A stretch of DNA of 64,000 bases from Streptomyces sp. NBC_00249. GTDB lineage: Bacteria > Actinomycetota > Actinomycetes > Streptomycetales > Streptomycetaceae. Under the pieces are notes generated by a model, which was not told the origin of the DNA, did no database searches, and saw nothing but the letters and a program-made list of their open reading frames with translations. Location of the stretch: NCBI RefSeq assembly GCF_026342355.1, contig NZ_JAPEMV010000001.1, positions 1,364,001 to 1,428,000 of the forward strand, in the 5' to 3' direction. The translations under genes and the position numbers were made by a program. This document shows, piece by piece, positions 17,954-25,570 of the stretch. Positions within the stretch are counted from its first letter, which is position 1, and each line of letters opens with the position of its first letter.

Positions 17954-17995
17954 AAGGCCCCGCCTGCTCCGGCAGCCGGGGCCTTCCCCTTTTTT
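17954..17995 (+). terminator. Rho-independent terminator after pssA
   Basis: A 9-bp stem, AAGGCCCCG (17954-17962) with CGGGGCCTT (17977-17985), followed after a CCCC by six T residues (17990-17995). It closes the psd-pssA transcript. Confidence 0.85.
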
Positions 17996-18172
17996 GACGC
18001 GTGCCTCGCGCCGCTCAGCGCTGGCGCGCTTCCCGGGCTTCGGCCCGCTGCGCCGGCCTCCGGCCGTCGGTGGCCGGGCGGGGCCGGTTCAGGTGGCCGG
18101 GGCCCGTCTGCTGTCTGCGGACCGTTGCCCGCTGCGCGGGGCGGGGTCCCCTACCCGCCCTTCCACCGTTCC

Positions 18173-18197
18173 CGCCTCAAACGCCGGCGAGGCTGGG
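18173..18197 (-). repeat. Inverted copy of the GGCGTTTGAGG intergenic element
   Basis: CCGCCTCAAACGCCGGCG followed by AGGCTGG is the reverse complement of the core of the direct array at 18321. A second, diverged inverted copy starts with GCGCCTCAAACT near 18233 and runs into a hairpin-prone CCCAGCTACCGCTGGG segment (about 18246-18261). Confidence 0.75.
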
Positions 18198-18320
18198 TGG
18201 GTGCGCCTCACTACACGGAGCTCCGCGCCCGCGCCTCAAACTCCCCCAGCTACCGCTGGGAGGTGCCCCCTGGCGGGGCTGGGAGTGCTTACCCGCACCC
18301 GAACAGCTCGGTCGGCCAAA

Positions 18321-18604
18321 TCCAGCCCCTCCGGCGTTTGAGGAGCGGGGGTCCGGGGGCTGGCCCCCGGCAACCCACCCGCACACGAACAGCTACGCCG
18401 CCCAACCCAGCCTCGCCGGCGTTTGAGGCGCGGGGGTCCGGGGGCTGGCCCCCGGCAACGGAACCGCACACGAACGGCTACGCAGGCCAATATCCAGCCT
18501 CGCCGGCGTTTGAGGCGCGGGGGGCCGGGGGGTGGTCCCCGGCAACTGGCCCGCAGGTGGGCGGCTGCGCAGGCACCATCCAGCCCCGCCGGCGATTGAG
18601 GCGG
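18321..18604 (+). repeat. Four-copy tandem array of an ~86-bp element
   Basis: Copies begin at 18321, 18406, 18493 and 18579 (spacings 85, 87 and 86). Each starts [TC]CCAGCC[CT]CGCCGGCG then TTTGAGG. The first three continue with a GGGG-rich run and a hairpin of the form CCGGGGG-CTGG-CCCCCGG, then a semi-conserved spacer containing GCACACGAAC[AG]GCTACGC. The fourth is cut short after GGCGATTGAGGCGG. A single copy in the opposite direction occurs at 24821-24869. The core looks like a family I remember as very abundant between Streptomyces genes. Confidence 0.85.
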
Positions 18605-18678
18605 CAGTGGGGGCCGACGGTAGGGTTGATGTCGGAAAACTGCCAGCCTTGGTGGGGGCTGCCGGGGAGGCTAGGGGC

Positions 18679-20178
18679 ATGTACACCGATACCGACCGCT
18701 GCGTGCGGGCCGTGCAGTCGAAGGACGCCCGGTTCGACGGGTGGTTCTTCACCGCCGTGCGGACCACCGGGATCTACTGCCGTCCCAGCTGCCCGGCCGT
18801 GCCCCCCAAGGTCGAGAACATGAGCTTCCTGCCCAGCTCGGCCGCCTGCCAGCAGGCCGGGTACCGGGCGTGCAAGCGGTGCCGGCCCGACACCAGTCCG
18901 GGTTCGCCCGAGTGGAACGCCCGCGCCGACGCCGTCGCACGCGCGATGCGGCTCATCCAGGACGGGGTCGTGGACCGGGAAGGGGTGCCGGGGCTGGCGG
19001 CCCGGCTGGGGTACTCGACGCGGCAGGTCGAGCGGCAGCTCGGCGCCGAGCTGGGGGCCGGGCCGCTCGCGCTCGCGCGGGCCCAGCGGGCGCAGACCGC
19101 CCGGCTGCTGATCGAGACCTCCGAGCTGCCGATGGGTGACGTCGCCTTCGCGGCCGGGTTCTCCTCCATCCGGAGTTTCAACGAGACCGTCCGCGAGGTC
19201 TTCGCGCTCACCCCCGGCGAGCTGCGCGCCCGCGCCGCGCGGGCCGGGCGGTGCGAGCCCCGGGTGCCCGGGACGCTGAGCCTGCGGCTGCCGTACCGGG
19301 CGCCGCTGAACCCCGACAACCTCTTCGGGCACCTGGCCGCGACGGCCGTGCCCGGGGTCGAGGAGTGGCGCGACGGGGCCTACCGCCGGACGCTGCGGCT
19401 CCCGTACGGCACCGGGGTCGTGGCGCTCACGCCCGGCCCCGACCACATCGGCTGCCGGCTCGCGCTGACCGACCTGCGGGACCTGACCATCGCCATCAGC
19501 CGCTGCCGCTGGATGCTCGACCTGGACGCCGATCCGGAGGCCGTCGACGGCCAGCTGCGCTCCGATCCGCTGCTGGCCCCGCTCGTGGACAAGGCTCCCG
19601 GGCGCAGGGTGCCCCGTACGGTCGACGCGGCGGAGTTCGCCGTACGGGCGGTGCTGGGGCAGCAGGTGTCGACGGCGGCCGCCCGTACGCACGCGGCCCG
19701 GCTGGTGACCGCCTACGGGGAGCCCGTGGAGGATCCGCACGGCGGGCTGACGCACCTGTTCCCGAGCCCGGAGGCACTGGCGGCCCTCGACCCGGAGGCG
19801 CTGGCGATGCCGCGCAGCCGCCGGGCCACGCTGACCACGCTGGTCGGTGCGCTGGCGGACGGTTCGCTGCCGCTCGGGATCGACAGCGACTGGGAGCAGG
19901 CGCGGGCGCAGCTCAATGCGCTGCCCGGTTTCGGGCCGTGGACCACCGAGATCATCGCGATGCGGGCGCTGGGTGATCCCGACGCCTTCCTCCCGTCCGA
20001 CCTGGGGGTGCGCCGGGCCGCCCGCGGGCTGGGCCTGCCGTCGACGCCCTCGGCCCTCACCGCCCGCGCGGCGCACTGGCGGCCCTGGCGTGCGTACGCC
20101 GTGCAGTACCTGTGGGCCACCGAGGACCACGCGATCAACCACCTGCCGTCCGTCCCCGTCCGAGGAGCACAGCAATGA
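18679..20178 (+). CDS. Ada N-domain / AraC HTH / AlkA fusion: alkylation-damage sensor and 3-methyladenine glycosylase
   Basis: A 499-residue three-part protein. The Ada zinc domain (1-75) has Cys34, Cys38, Cys65 and Cys68 (GIYCRPSC and ACKRCRP); Cys34 corresponds to the methyl-phosphotriester acceptor of E. coli Ada. An AraC-type HTH follows (about 85-185, with AARLGYSTRQVERQL and AFAAGFSSIRSFNET). The AlkA part (about 195-495) has the N-terminal fold and the HhH-GPD motif LPGFGPWTTEIIAMRALGD followed by AFLPSDLG with the catalytic Asp. So one chain senses methylation, probably activates transcription, and excises alkylated bases. The start ATG 18679 gives the Ada domain directly. Its stop overlaps ogt by 4 bp (ATGA), forming a two-gene alkylation-repair operon. 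Confidence 0.93.
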   Translation: MYTDTDRCVRAVQSKDARFDGWFFTAVRTTGIYCRPSCPAVPPKVENMSFLPSSAACQQAGYRACKRCRPDTSPGSPEWNARADAVARAMRLIQDGVVDREGVPGLAARLGYSTRQVERQLGAELGAGPLALARAQRAQTARLLIETSELPMGDVAFAAGFSSIRSFNETVREVFALTPGELRARAARAGRCEPRVPGTLSLRLPYRAPLNPDNLFGHLAATAVPGVEEWRDGAYRRTLRLPYGTGVVALTPGPDHIGCRLALTDLRDLTIAISRCRWMLDLDADPEAVDGQLRSDPLLAPLVDKAPGRRVPRTVDAAEFAVRAVLGQQVSTAAARTHAARLVTAYGEPVEDPHGGLTHLFPSPEALAALDPEALAMPRSRRATLTTLVGALADGSLPLGIDSDWEQARAQLNALPGFGPWTTEIIAMRALGDPDAFLPSDLGVRRAARGLGLPSTPSALTARAAHWRPWRAYAVQYLWATEDHAINHLPSVPVRGAQQ

Positions 20179-20666
20179 GCAGCAAGCAGCACACCGTCGT
20201 CGACAGCCCCTACGGCCCGCTCACCCTGGTCGCGGCCGACGGGGTCCTGTGCGGCCTGTACATGACGGGGCAGCGCCACCGGCCCGCCGAGGAGTCCTTC
20301 GGGGAGCGGGTCGCGGCCACCGAGGAGCCGTTCCCGGAGGTGGTGCGGCAGCTGGGCTCGTACTTCGCCGGGGAGCTGACCGAGTTCACCGTGCCCGTGC
20401 GGCTGGAGGGGACGGCCTTCCAGCGCAGCGTGTGGGAGCAGCTGGTGCGGATCCCGTACGGGCAGACCTGGTCGTACGGGAAGCTGGCGGCGGAGCTGGG
20501 CAAGCCGAACGCCTCGCGGGCGGTGGGCCTGGCCAACGGGAAGAACCCGGTCGGCATCATCGTGCCCTGCCACCGGGTGATCGGCGCCTCGGGCTCGATG
20601 ACCGGCTACGGCGGCGGTATCGAGCGCAAGGTGCGGCTGCTGGAGTTCGAGGGCGCGGGCCGGTAG
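20175..20666 (+). CDS. ogt: Methylated-DNA--protein-cysteine methyltransferase
   Basis: A 163-residue O6-alkylguanine-DNA alkyltransferase. The active-site motif PCHRV has the acceptor Cys at 132, preceded by the Asn hinge in GLANGKNP and the Arg finger region RAVG. The helix-turn-helix region FQRSVWEQLVRIPYGQTWSYG is canonical. It repairs O6-methylguanine by suicidal methyl transfer. With the overlapping Ada-AlkA gene it completes what E. coli Ada does in one chain. GAGGAG 8 bases upstream supports ATG 20175. Confidence 0.95.
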   Translation: MSSKQHTVVDSPYGPLTLVAADGVLCGLYMTGQRHRPAEESFGERVAATEEPFPEVVRQLGSYFAGELTEFTVPVRLEGTAFQRSVWEQLVRIPYGQTWSYGKLAAELGKPNASRAVGLANGKNPVGIIVPCHRVIGASGSMTGYGGGIERKVRLLEFEGAGR

Positions 20667-20670
20667 GCCC

Positions 20671-21099
20671 TCAGACCACGGCGAGGGGGACGAGGAGCGC
20701 GAAGCCGGCGCCGGCCTCGACGGCGTAGGCGTAGAGGGAGGGGTGCTGGACGGGGGCGGCCAGCAGGACCACGCTCTGCTGGGTGGCGGCTGCCGTGACC
20801 CAGTCCTCGTCGGCGCCGAGCTTGCCCTGGTACCAGCCTTCGCAGGCGCCGGGGCCGGTGACGGCGAGGAGGTCGTCCTCGCGGCGGTAGAAGGCCTGCC
20901 AGCCCTCGGCGGGCGCGGACCAGCCCTCGAAGTCCTCGAACTGGGCCCAGCCGCCCTCGCGTATCGCGGTGTCGAACAGCCAGACCGGCGCCCCTTCGGG
21001 GGTGACCTCGCCGGCGGACTGCTGCTCGGTGGTGAAGTGGACCATGGGGAGGGCGTCGGAGCCGTCGGCCGTGCTGGGCCAGGCGTACATCGTGATCAT
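20671..21099 (-). CDS. Hypothetical 142-residue protein
   Basis: I do not recognise this protein. It begins MITMYAWPSTADG, is acidic and Trp/Tyr-rich (WLFDTAIREGGWAQFEDFEGW, written as a region around residues 40-60), and ends in a hydrophobic strand-like segment (FALLVPLAVV). No signal peptide or membrane helix is evident. Start choice: ATG 21099, with a second ATG at 21090. The codon pattern is typical of the genome. It is convergent with ogt (4 bases between stops) and lies 58 bases after the NUDIX gene on the same strand, so the two may be co-transcribed. Confidence 0.65.
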   Translation of the reverse strand: MITMYAWPSTADGSDALPMVHFTTEQQSAGEVTPEGAPVWLFDTAIREGGWAQFEDFEGWSAPAEGWQAFYRREDDLLAVTGPGACEGWYQGKLGADEDWVTAAATQQSVVLLAAPVQHPSLYAYAVEAGAGFALLVPLAVV

Positions 21100-21157
21100 C
21101 TGTTGATTCTGCCCTGCTCGAAGGGGGCGCTGGACAACTCCTGGGTACTGCCTGCTG

Positions 21158-21658
21158 TTACGCGTCCGCGGGGCGGCGGCCGTTCTCCAGTTCCACGGCT
21201 CCCTCGCCCGACTCCAGGACGCGGTACGCCTCTTGGGTGCGCCGGCCCAGCGGTCCGTCGAGGTACGTGGTGAGTTCGGCGGGCTCGACGAGCTTCCAGG
21301 AGAGCAGCTCGTCCTCCTGGAGGCGTACGGAGGCCAGCTGCGCGGCGTCGAGGACGCCGCCGTCGTAGAGGTAGGCGGCCAGCGGCGGGCGGCCGGGGCC
21401 GACGCTCCAGTCGACGGCGAGGAGCCGGCCGAGGGGGACGTCGATGCCGATCTCCTCGGCACTCTCGCGGCGGGCTGCGGTGCGCGGGGACTCGTCCTGG
21501 TCGGACTCGATCGTGCCGCCCGGCAGGGTCCAGCCCTCGCGGTAGTTGGGCTCCACCAGGAGCACGCGGCCCTCGGCGTCGCGGTAGAGGGCGGCGGCGC
21601 CGGCCAGCACCCGGGGCAGGCTCGCGATGTACGCGGCGTAGTCATCGGTGGTGGTCAC
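21158..21658 (-). CDS. NUDIX hydrolase
   Basis: A 166-residue protein with a Nudix box, GGTIESDQDESPRTAARRES followed by AEEIGI, at about residues 47-72. The R-E-x2-E-E-x-G-[IVL] metal-binding half is intact. The segment between the leading Gly and the first Glu is about two residues longer than the usual G-x5-E. The C-terminal part is helical and acidic. Such enzymes hydrolyse nucleoside diphosphates linked to another group; substrate unknown. Start ATG 21658. It lies downstream of the BCCT transporter on the opposite side of a short 50-base gap, same strand. Confidence 0.88.
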   Translation of the reverse strand: MTTTDDYAAYIASLPRVLAGAAALYRDAEGRVLLVEPNYREGWTLPGGTIESDQDESPRTAARRESAEEIGIDVPLGRLLAVDWSVGPGRPPLAAYLYDGGVLDAAQLASVRLQEDELLSWKLVEPAELTTYLDGPLGRRTQEAYRVLESGEGAVELENGRRPADA

Positions 21659-21708
21659 GCCGCCACCCTAACCGGCCGCCCCGCGCCCCGTGCGGGGCGG
21701 TCCCGCGA

Positions 21709-23430
21709 TCACGCTTCCGGGTGGCTCCCGCCGTCCTCGCGGTCCCGCCCCTTGGACTCCGCGACGCGCCGCAGCCGGGGGTGGCGGGCCGGTCCCTGCT
21801 CGGTGATGGCGTCGCCGACCATGGCCTTGACGGCGTCCCGCATCCCGTGGAGGGCGTGGTGGCGGGCCGGTCCGGCGCCGGGGTCCTCGCGGAGTTCCTT
21901 CACCAGGGCCCAGCACAGCAGCAGCATGACGATCACGAAGGGCAGCGCGACGAGGATGGTCGCGGTCTGGAGGGATTTGAGGCCGCCCGCGACGAGCAGG
22001 ACGGCGGCGACGGCGGCCATCAGGACGCCCCAGGTGACGACGAGCCAGGTGGGCGGGTGGAGGGAGCCGCGGCTGGTGAGCGAGCCCATGACCAGGGAGG
22101 CGGAGTCGGCGCTGGTGACGAAGTACGTCATGACCAGCAGCATCGCCACCCAGGAGGTGAGGGTGCCCAGCGGCAGCGCGTCGAGCATCGCGAAGAGGGA
22201 GGCCTCGGCGCCCTCCTTGACCTTGGTGGCGAGGTCGGCGGCGCCGGTGGAGTCGAGGCGGATGGCGGTGCCGCCCATCACGCAGAACCAGACGACGGTG
22301 GCGCCGCTGGGGACCAGCAGGACGCCGACGAGGAACTCGCGGATGGTGCGGCCGCGCGAGATGCGGGCGATGAAGGTGCCGACGAAGGGGGCCCAGGAGA
22401 GCCACCACGCCCAGTAGAAGATCGTCCACGCGCCGAGCCAGGCACTGTCGGTGAACGCGCCGGTCCGGGTGGCCATCGGGAGCAGCTCGTGGAGGTAGCT
22501 GCCGACGCTGGCGGGGATCACGTCGAGGATGTAGACGGTCGGGCCGAGGACGAAGACGAAGGTCGTCAGGGCGGCGGCGAGCACGATGTTGACGGTGCTG
22601 AGCCATTTGACGCCCTTGTGCAGCCCGGAGAAGGCGGAGAGCACGAACGCGGCGGAGAGCGAGCCGATGATGATCAGTTCGAGGCCGGTGGAGTCCTCGA
22701 CGCCGGTCGTGATGTTCAGGCCCTTGGCGACCTGGAGGGCGCCGAGGCCGAGGCTGGTGGCGGTGCCGAAGACGGTGGCGAAGACGGCGAGCAGGTCGAT
22801 GGCCTTGCCCTGCCAGCCCCGGGCGCGGTCCTCGCCCATCAGCGGGACGAAGGCGGAGCTGAGCCGGTTGCCGCGGCCCTTGCGGAAGGTGGCGTAGGCG
22901 AGGGCGAGGCCGGCGATGCCGTAGATCGCCCAGGGGGTCAGCGTCCAGTGGAAGAAGGAGTAGTCGAGGGAGGCGCGGGCGGCGTCCCCGCTGCCGGGGG
23001 CGGCGCCGCTGGCGGGCGGCGGGTTCAGGTAGTGGGTGAGGGGCTCGCCCACCCCGTAGAACATCAGGCCGATGCCCATGCCGGCGCTGAACATCATCGC
23101 GATCCACGCGAGGTTGGTGAACTCGGGCTCGGAGTCGTCGGCGCCGAGCCGGATCCGGCCGAAGCGGCTGATCGCGAGGACCACGCACATGACGAGGAAC
23201 ACGTCGGCGGCGATCACGAACAGCCAGGCGAAGTTCTCCAGCACCCAGGCCAGGGCCGTGCCGGAGGCGCTGTCGAAGGAGCTCTTGCCCAGGGCGGCCC
23301 AGGCGACGACGGCCAGCACGGCGATCACTCCGATCGCGACGACCTGACGGTCCGGCGTGCCGTCCTCATGGCCGTCGGACCCGCCACCTGGGGTATCCGG
23401 ACGTGGCTGTTCCAGTGAATCCGCGCTCAT
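21709..23430 (-). CDS. BCCT-family betaine/carnitine/choline transporter
   Basis: A 573-residue membrane protein with about 12 hydrophobic helices between residues 28 and 505. The BCCT signature appears as FYWAWWLSWAPFVG (about 325-338) and the glycine-rich AGMGIGLMFYGVGEP helix (about 113-127), which forms the substrate path. N- and C-terminal tails are charged and cytoplasmic, the C-terminal one rich in Arg/Glu/His as in osmoregulated members such as BetP. It likely imports glycine betaine or a related quaternary amine by ion symport for osmoprotection. It is divergent from glycerate kinase, with 143 bases between starts. Confidence 0.92.
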   Translation of the reverse strand: MSADSLEQPRPDTPGGGSDGHEDGTPDRQVVAIGVIAVLAVVAWAALGKSSFDSASGTALAWVLENFAWLFVIAADVFLVMCVVLAISRFGRIRLGADDSEPEFTNLAWIAMMFSAGMGIGLMFYGVGEPLTHYLNPPPASGAAPGSGDAARASLDYSFFHWTLTPWAIYGIAGLALAYATFRKGRGNRLSSAFVPLMGEDRARGWQGKAIDLLAVFATVFGTATSLGLGALQVAKGLNITTGVEDSTGLELIIIGSLSAAFVLSAFSGLHKGVKWLSTVNIVLAAALTTFVFVLGPTVYILDVIPASVGSYLHELLPMATRTGAFTDSAWLGAWTIFYWAWWLSWAPFVGTFIARISRGRTIREFLVGVLLVPSGATVVWFCVMGGTAIRLDSTGAADLATKVKEGAEASLFAMLDALPLGTLTSWVAMLLVMTYFVTSADSASLVMGSLTSRGSLHPPTWLVVTWGVLMAAVAAVLLVAGGLKSLQTATILVALPFVIVMLLLCWALVKELREDPGAGPARHHALHGMRDAVKAMVGDAITEQGPARHPRLRRVAESKGRDREDGGSHPEA

Positions 23431-23573
23431 GCGGCCACACTATGCGGGCGTATATCCGTATTTAGGGTCATGGCGCGCCGGATGTGGCCCAGGCCACCCA
23501 TGGGCATAGGAGGATCCTCCGGATAGGCTCATGGGGGCGCGACTGCACTGTTCGATAGCAAGGGATTAGCAAG

Positions 23574-24722
23574 GTGACGGACGGAGCAGTAACTGAGACC
23601 GCGCGCGTGCTCATCGCCGCGGACAAATTCAAGGGCTCGCTCACGGCCGTTCAGGTCGCGGAGCGGGTGACGGCGGGCCTCCGCAAGGCCGTACCGGACG
23701 TGGAGATCGAGACCCTCCCCGTCGCGGACGGCGGCGACGGGACCGTCGCGGCCGCCGTGGCGGCCGGGTTCGAACGCCGGGAGGTACGGGTCACCGGACC
23801 CCTCGGTGACCAGGTCACGGCCGCTTTCGCGCTGCGCGAGGGCACCGCCGTGGTCGAGATGGCGGAGGCCTCCGGTCTCCAGCTGCTGCCCGCGGGGACC
23901 TTCGCCGCGCTGACGGCGACCACGTACGGCTCGGGCGAGCTGCTCAAGGCCGCGCTGGACGCGGGCGCGACCTCGATCGTCTTCGGTGTGGGCGGCAGTG
24001 CCACCACCGACGGCGGCGCGGGCATGCTGGCGGCGCTGGGCGCGGTGTTCCTGGACGCGAACGGTGAACCGGTCGGTCCGGGCGGCGGCGCACTGGCCTC
24101 GCTGGCCTCGGCGGACCTGTCCGGGATCGACCCCCGCTTCGCGGAGGTGGACTTCGTCCTGGCCAGCGACGTGGACAACCCGCTGACCGGCCCGAAGGGC
24201 TGCGCGGCGGTGTACGGCCCGCAGAAGGGCGCCTCGCCGGCGGACGTGGCGACGCTCGACGCGGCGCTGGCCCACTTCGCGGTGGTGCTGGAGAAGTCGA
24301 TCGGTGCGAAGGCGGCCGAGTGCGCGCTGCTGCCGGGCGCGGGCGGCGCGGGCGGCATCGGCTACGGTGCACTGCTCCTCGGTGCGACCTTCCGGCCCGG
24401 CATCGAGCTGATGCTGGAGGTGCTGGGCTTCGCGCCGGCGCTGGAGCGGGCCACGCTGGTCATCACCGGTGAGGGCTCGCTCGACGAGCAGACCCTGCAC
24501 GGCAAGGCCCCGGCGGGCGTCGCGGCCGCGGCGCGGGCCGCGGGCAAGCCGGTGGTGGCGGTCTGCGGGCGGCTGCTGCTGTCGCAGGAGGCGCTGGAGG
24601 GTGCGGGCATCCGCCGCGCCTACCCGCTGACGGACCTGGAGCCCGACCCGGCCAAGTCCATCCCGAACGCGGGTCCGCTGCTGGAGCGGGTCGCGCAGAA
24701 CATCGCGGCCGACGTGCTCTGA
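23574..24722 (+). CDS. Glycerate 2-kinase (GlxK type)
   Basis: A 382-residue glycerate kinase of the GlxK/GarK family. N-terminal ARVLIAADKFKGSLTAVQVA, then the LPVADGGDGT motif (about 49-58), a GVGGSATTDGGAGMLAALG loop (about 138-156), and C-terminal ITGEGSLDEQTLHGKAPAGV. It phosphorylates glycerate to 2-phosphoglycerate, linking glyoxylate/allantoin-type carbon to glycolysis, which suits an organism releasing glyoxylate from the EMC lyase (inference). GTG 23574 has AGGGA about 10 bases upstream. Confidence 0.93.
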   Translation: MTDGAVTETARVLIAADKFKGSLTAVQVAERVTAGLRKAVPDVEIETLPVADGGDGTVAAAVAAGFERREVRVTGPLGDQVTAAFALREGTAVVEMAEASGLQLLPAGTFAALTATTYGSGELLKAALDAGATSIVFGVGGSATTDGGAGMLAALGAVFLDANGEPVGPGGGALASLASADLSGIDPRFAEVDFVLASDVDNPLTGPKGCAAVYGPQKGASPADVATLDAALAHFAVVLEKSIGAKAAECALLPGAGGAGGIGYGALLLGATFRPGIELMLEVLGFAPALERATLVITGEGSLDEQTLHGKAPAGVAAAARAAGKPVVAVCGRLLLSQEALEGAGIRRAYPLTDLEPDPAKSIPNAGPLLERVAQNIAADVL

Positions 24723-24741
24723 GTTCCTCTCGGATCCCGGT

Positions 24742-24789
24742 ACGGCCGAGGCCCGGCGCCCCCACGGTGGGGTGCCGGGCCTCGGCCGT
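24742..24789 (+). terminator. Strong hairpin after the glycerate kinase gene
   Basis: A perfect 16-bp stem, ACGGCCGAGGCCCGGC (24742-24757) with its complement at 24774-24789, extendable inward. It lacks a long T-run but is well placed for termination between convergent genes. Confidence 0.7.
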
Positions 24790-24820
24790 GTCCGGCGGGG
24801 TGTGCCCCTGCGGGTCCGCT

Positions 24821-24869
24821 GCCGGGGCTCCGCCCCGGACCCCGCACCTCAAACGCCGGCGGGGCTGGA
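24821..24869 (-). repeat. Single copy of the GGCGTTTGAGG element overlapping a gene end
   Basis: Read on the minus strand it starts TCCAGCCCCGCCGGCGTTTGAGG (described here in two halves, TCCAGCCCCGCC and GGCGTTTGAGG), then a G-rich run and a hairpin CCGGGGC-TCC-GCCCCGG at 24822-24838. The TGA in GTTTGAGG is the stop codon of the isochorismatase-like gene. Confidence 0.8.
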
Positions 24870-25457
24870 AACGGCGGACAGCAGCTGGGCGGTGGTGACG
24901 ATCTTCGCGAAGTGGCCGCCCTGGAGGTTGACGGCGGTGGCGGCGGCCAGCTGGTCGGCGGTGAGGGCCAGGCCGTCGGGGCCCGTGCCGTCGGTGAGGT
25001 CGAAGGTGTGGGTGGCGTCGAGCGGGACGAGGACCTCGTAGCCGAGGTTGCCCGCCATCCGGGCGGTGGTCTCGACGCACATGTTGGTCTGGATCCCGGC
25101 GACGACGATCTGGCCGATCCCCCGGGCGGTGAGCCACTCGCCGAGGTCGGGGGTGCCGTAGAAGGCCGAGTTGACGGTCTTGGTGATCAGCAGGGACTCG
25201 TGGCGGCGTTCCTGGACGAAGTCCTTGAAGGCGTGTCCCGGCTGGTCGGGGGCGAGGACCGAGCCGGCCCGCGAGGCGTGCTGGACGAGGACCACCGGGC
25301 GTCCGGACCCGTGCCAGGCGTCCATCAGGGCGGCGATGTTCTCCTCGGCGGCCGGGTTGTTGCGGGGGCCCCAGTAGGAGGCGTCGTCGAATCCCTTCTG
25401 GACGTCGATGACGAGCAGGGCGCTGGTGTCGGCGATCTCGATCGCGGTCTGTGTCAT
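24849..25457 (-). CDS. Isochorismatase-family cysteine hydrolase
   Basis: A 202-residue protein with the family triad. Asp is in LLVIDVQKGFDD (about 18), Lys in LLITKTVNSAFYGT (about 93), and the nucleophile Cys in GIQTNMCVETTARMAG (about 127). Members hydrolyse amides, nicotinamide or vinyl ethers; the intact Cys argues for amidase-type chemistry rather than true isochorismatase. The last residues, SPAGV-stop, are encoded by the intergenic repeat element, so the C-terminus was probably altered when that repeat settled there. It is divergent from the GlxA regulator, with 113 bases between the starts. Confidence 0.88.
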   Translation of the reverse strand: MTQTAIEIADTSALLVIDVQKGFDDASYWGPRNNPAAEENIAALMDAWHGSGRPVVLVQHASRAGSVLAPDQPGHAFKDFVQERRHESLLITKTVNSAFYGTPDLGEWLTARGIGQIVVAGIQTNMCVETTARMAGNLGYEVLVPLDATHTFDLTDGTGPDGLALTADQLAAATAVNLQGGHFAKIVTTAQLLSAVSSPAGV

Positions 25458-25570
25458 GGCTTCATCGTGTCGGCGGAGGGGGCCGTTCCCCAGGGGCTGC
25501 GGGGACGCGGAACGATGGGATCCTGCCAGAGTGGCAGTCCTTTCCCCGGGACTCGTGGGAGAGTGGCCGC

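Larger units (their letters stand above)
17996..18678. other. Non-coding repeat-rich interval
   Basis: This 683-base stretch has no credible gene; apparent reading frames are Arg/Pro-rich by-products of repeats. It holds two inverted-orientation repeat copies (18173-18197 and around 18233-18290) and a four-copy direct array (listed separately). Immediately before the Ada-AlkA start, TAGGGT at 18621-18626 could be a -10. A CAGTGG lies 10 bases upstream of it, reminiscent of but spaced about 3 bases longer than the damage-inducible promoter type of streptomycetes, so this is weak. Confidence 0.6.

Noticed and set aside
18321..18604. CRISPR-like array
   Set aside because: Repeats of about 86 bases with similar, not unique, spacers and no cas genes; these are tandem intergenic elements.
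18596..18626. Damage-inducible (RecA-independent type) promoter before the Ada-AlkA gene
   Set aside because: TAGGGT and CAGTGG are present, but spaced about 3 bases too far apart, and the first element is incomplete.
17996..18830. Several Pro/Arg-rich open frames on both strands in the repeat interval
   Set aside because: They are by-products of GC-rich repeats, with no start signals or known domains.
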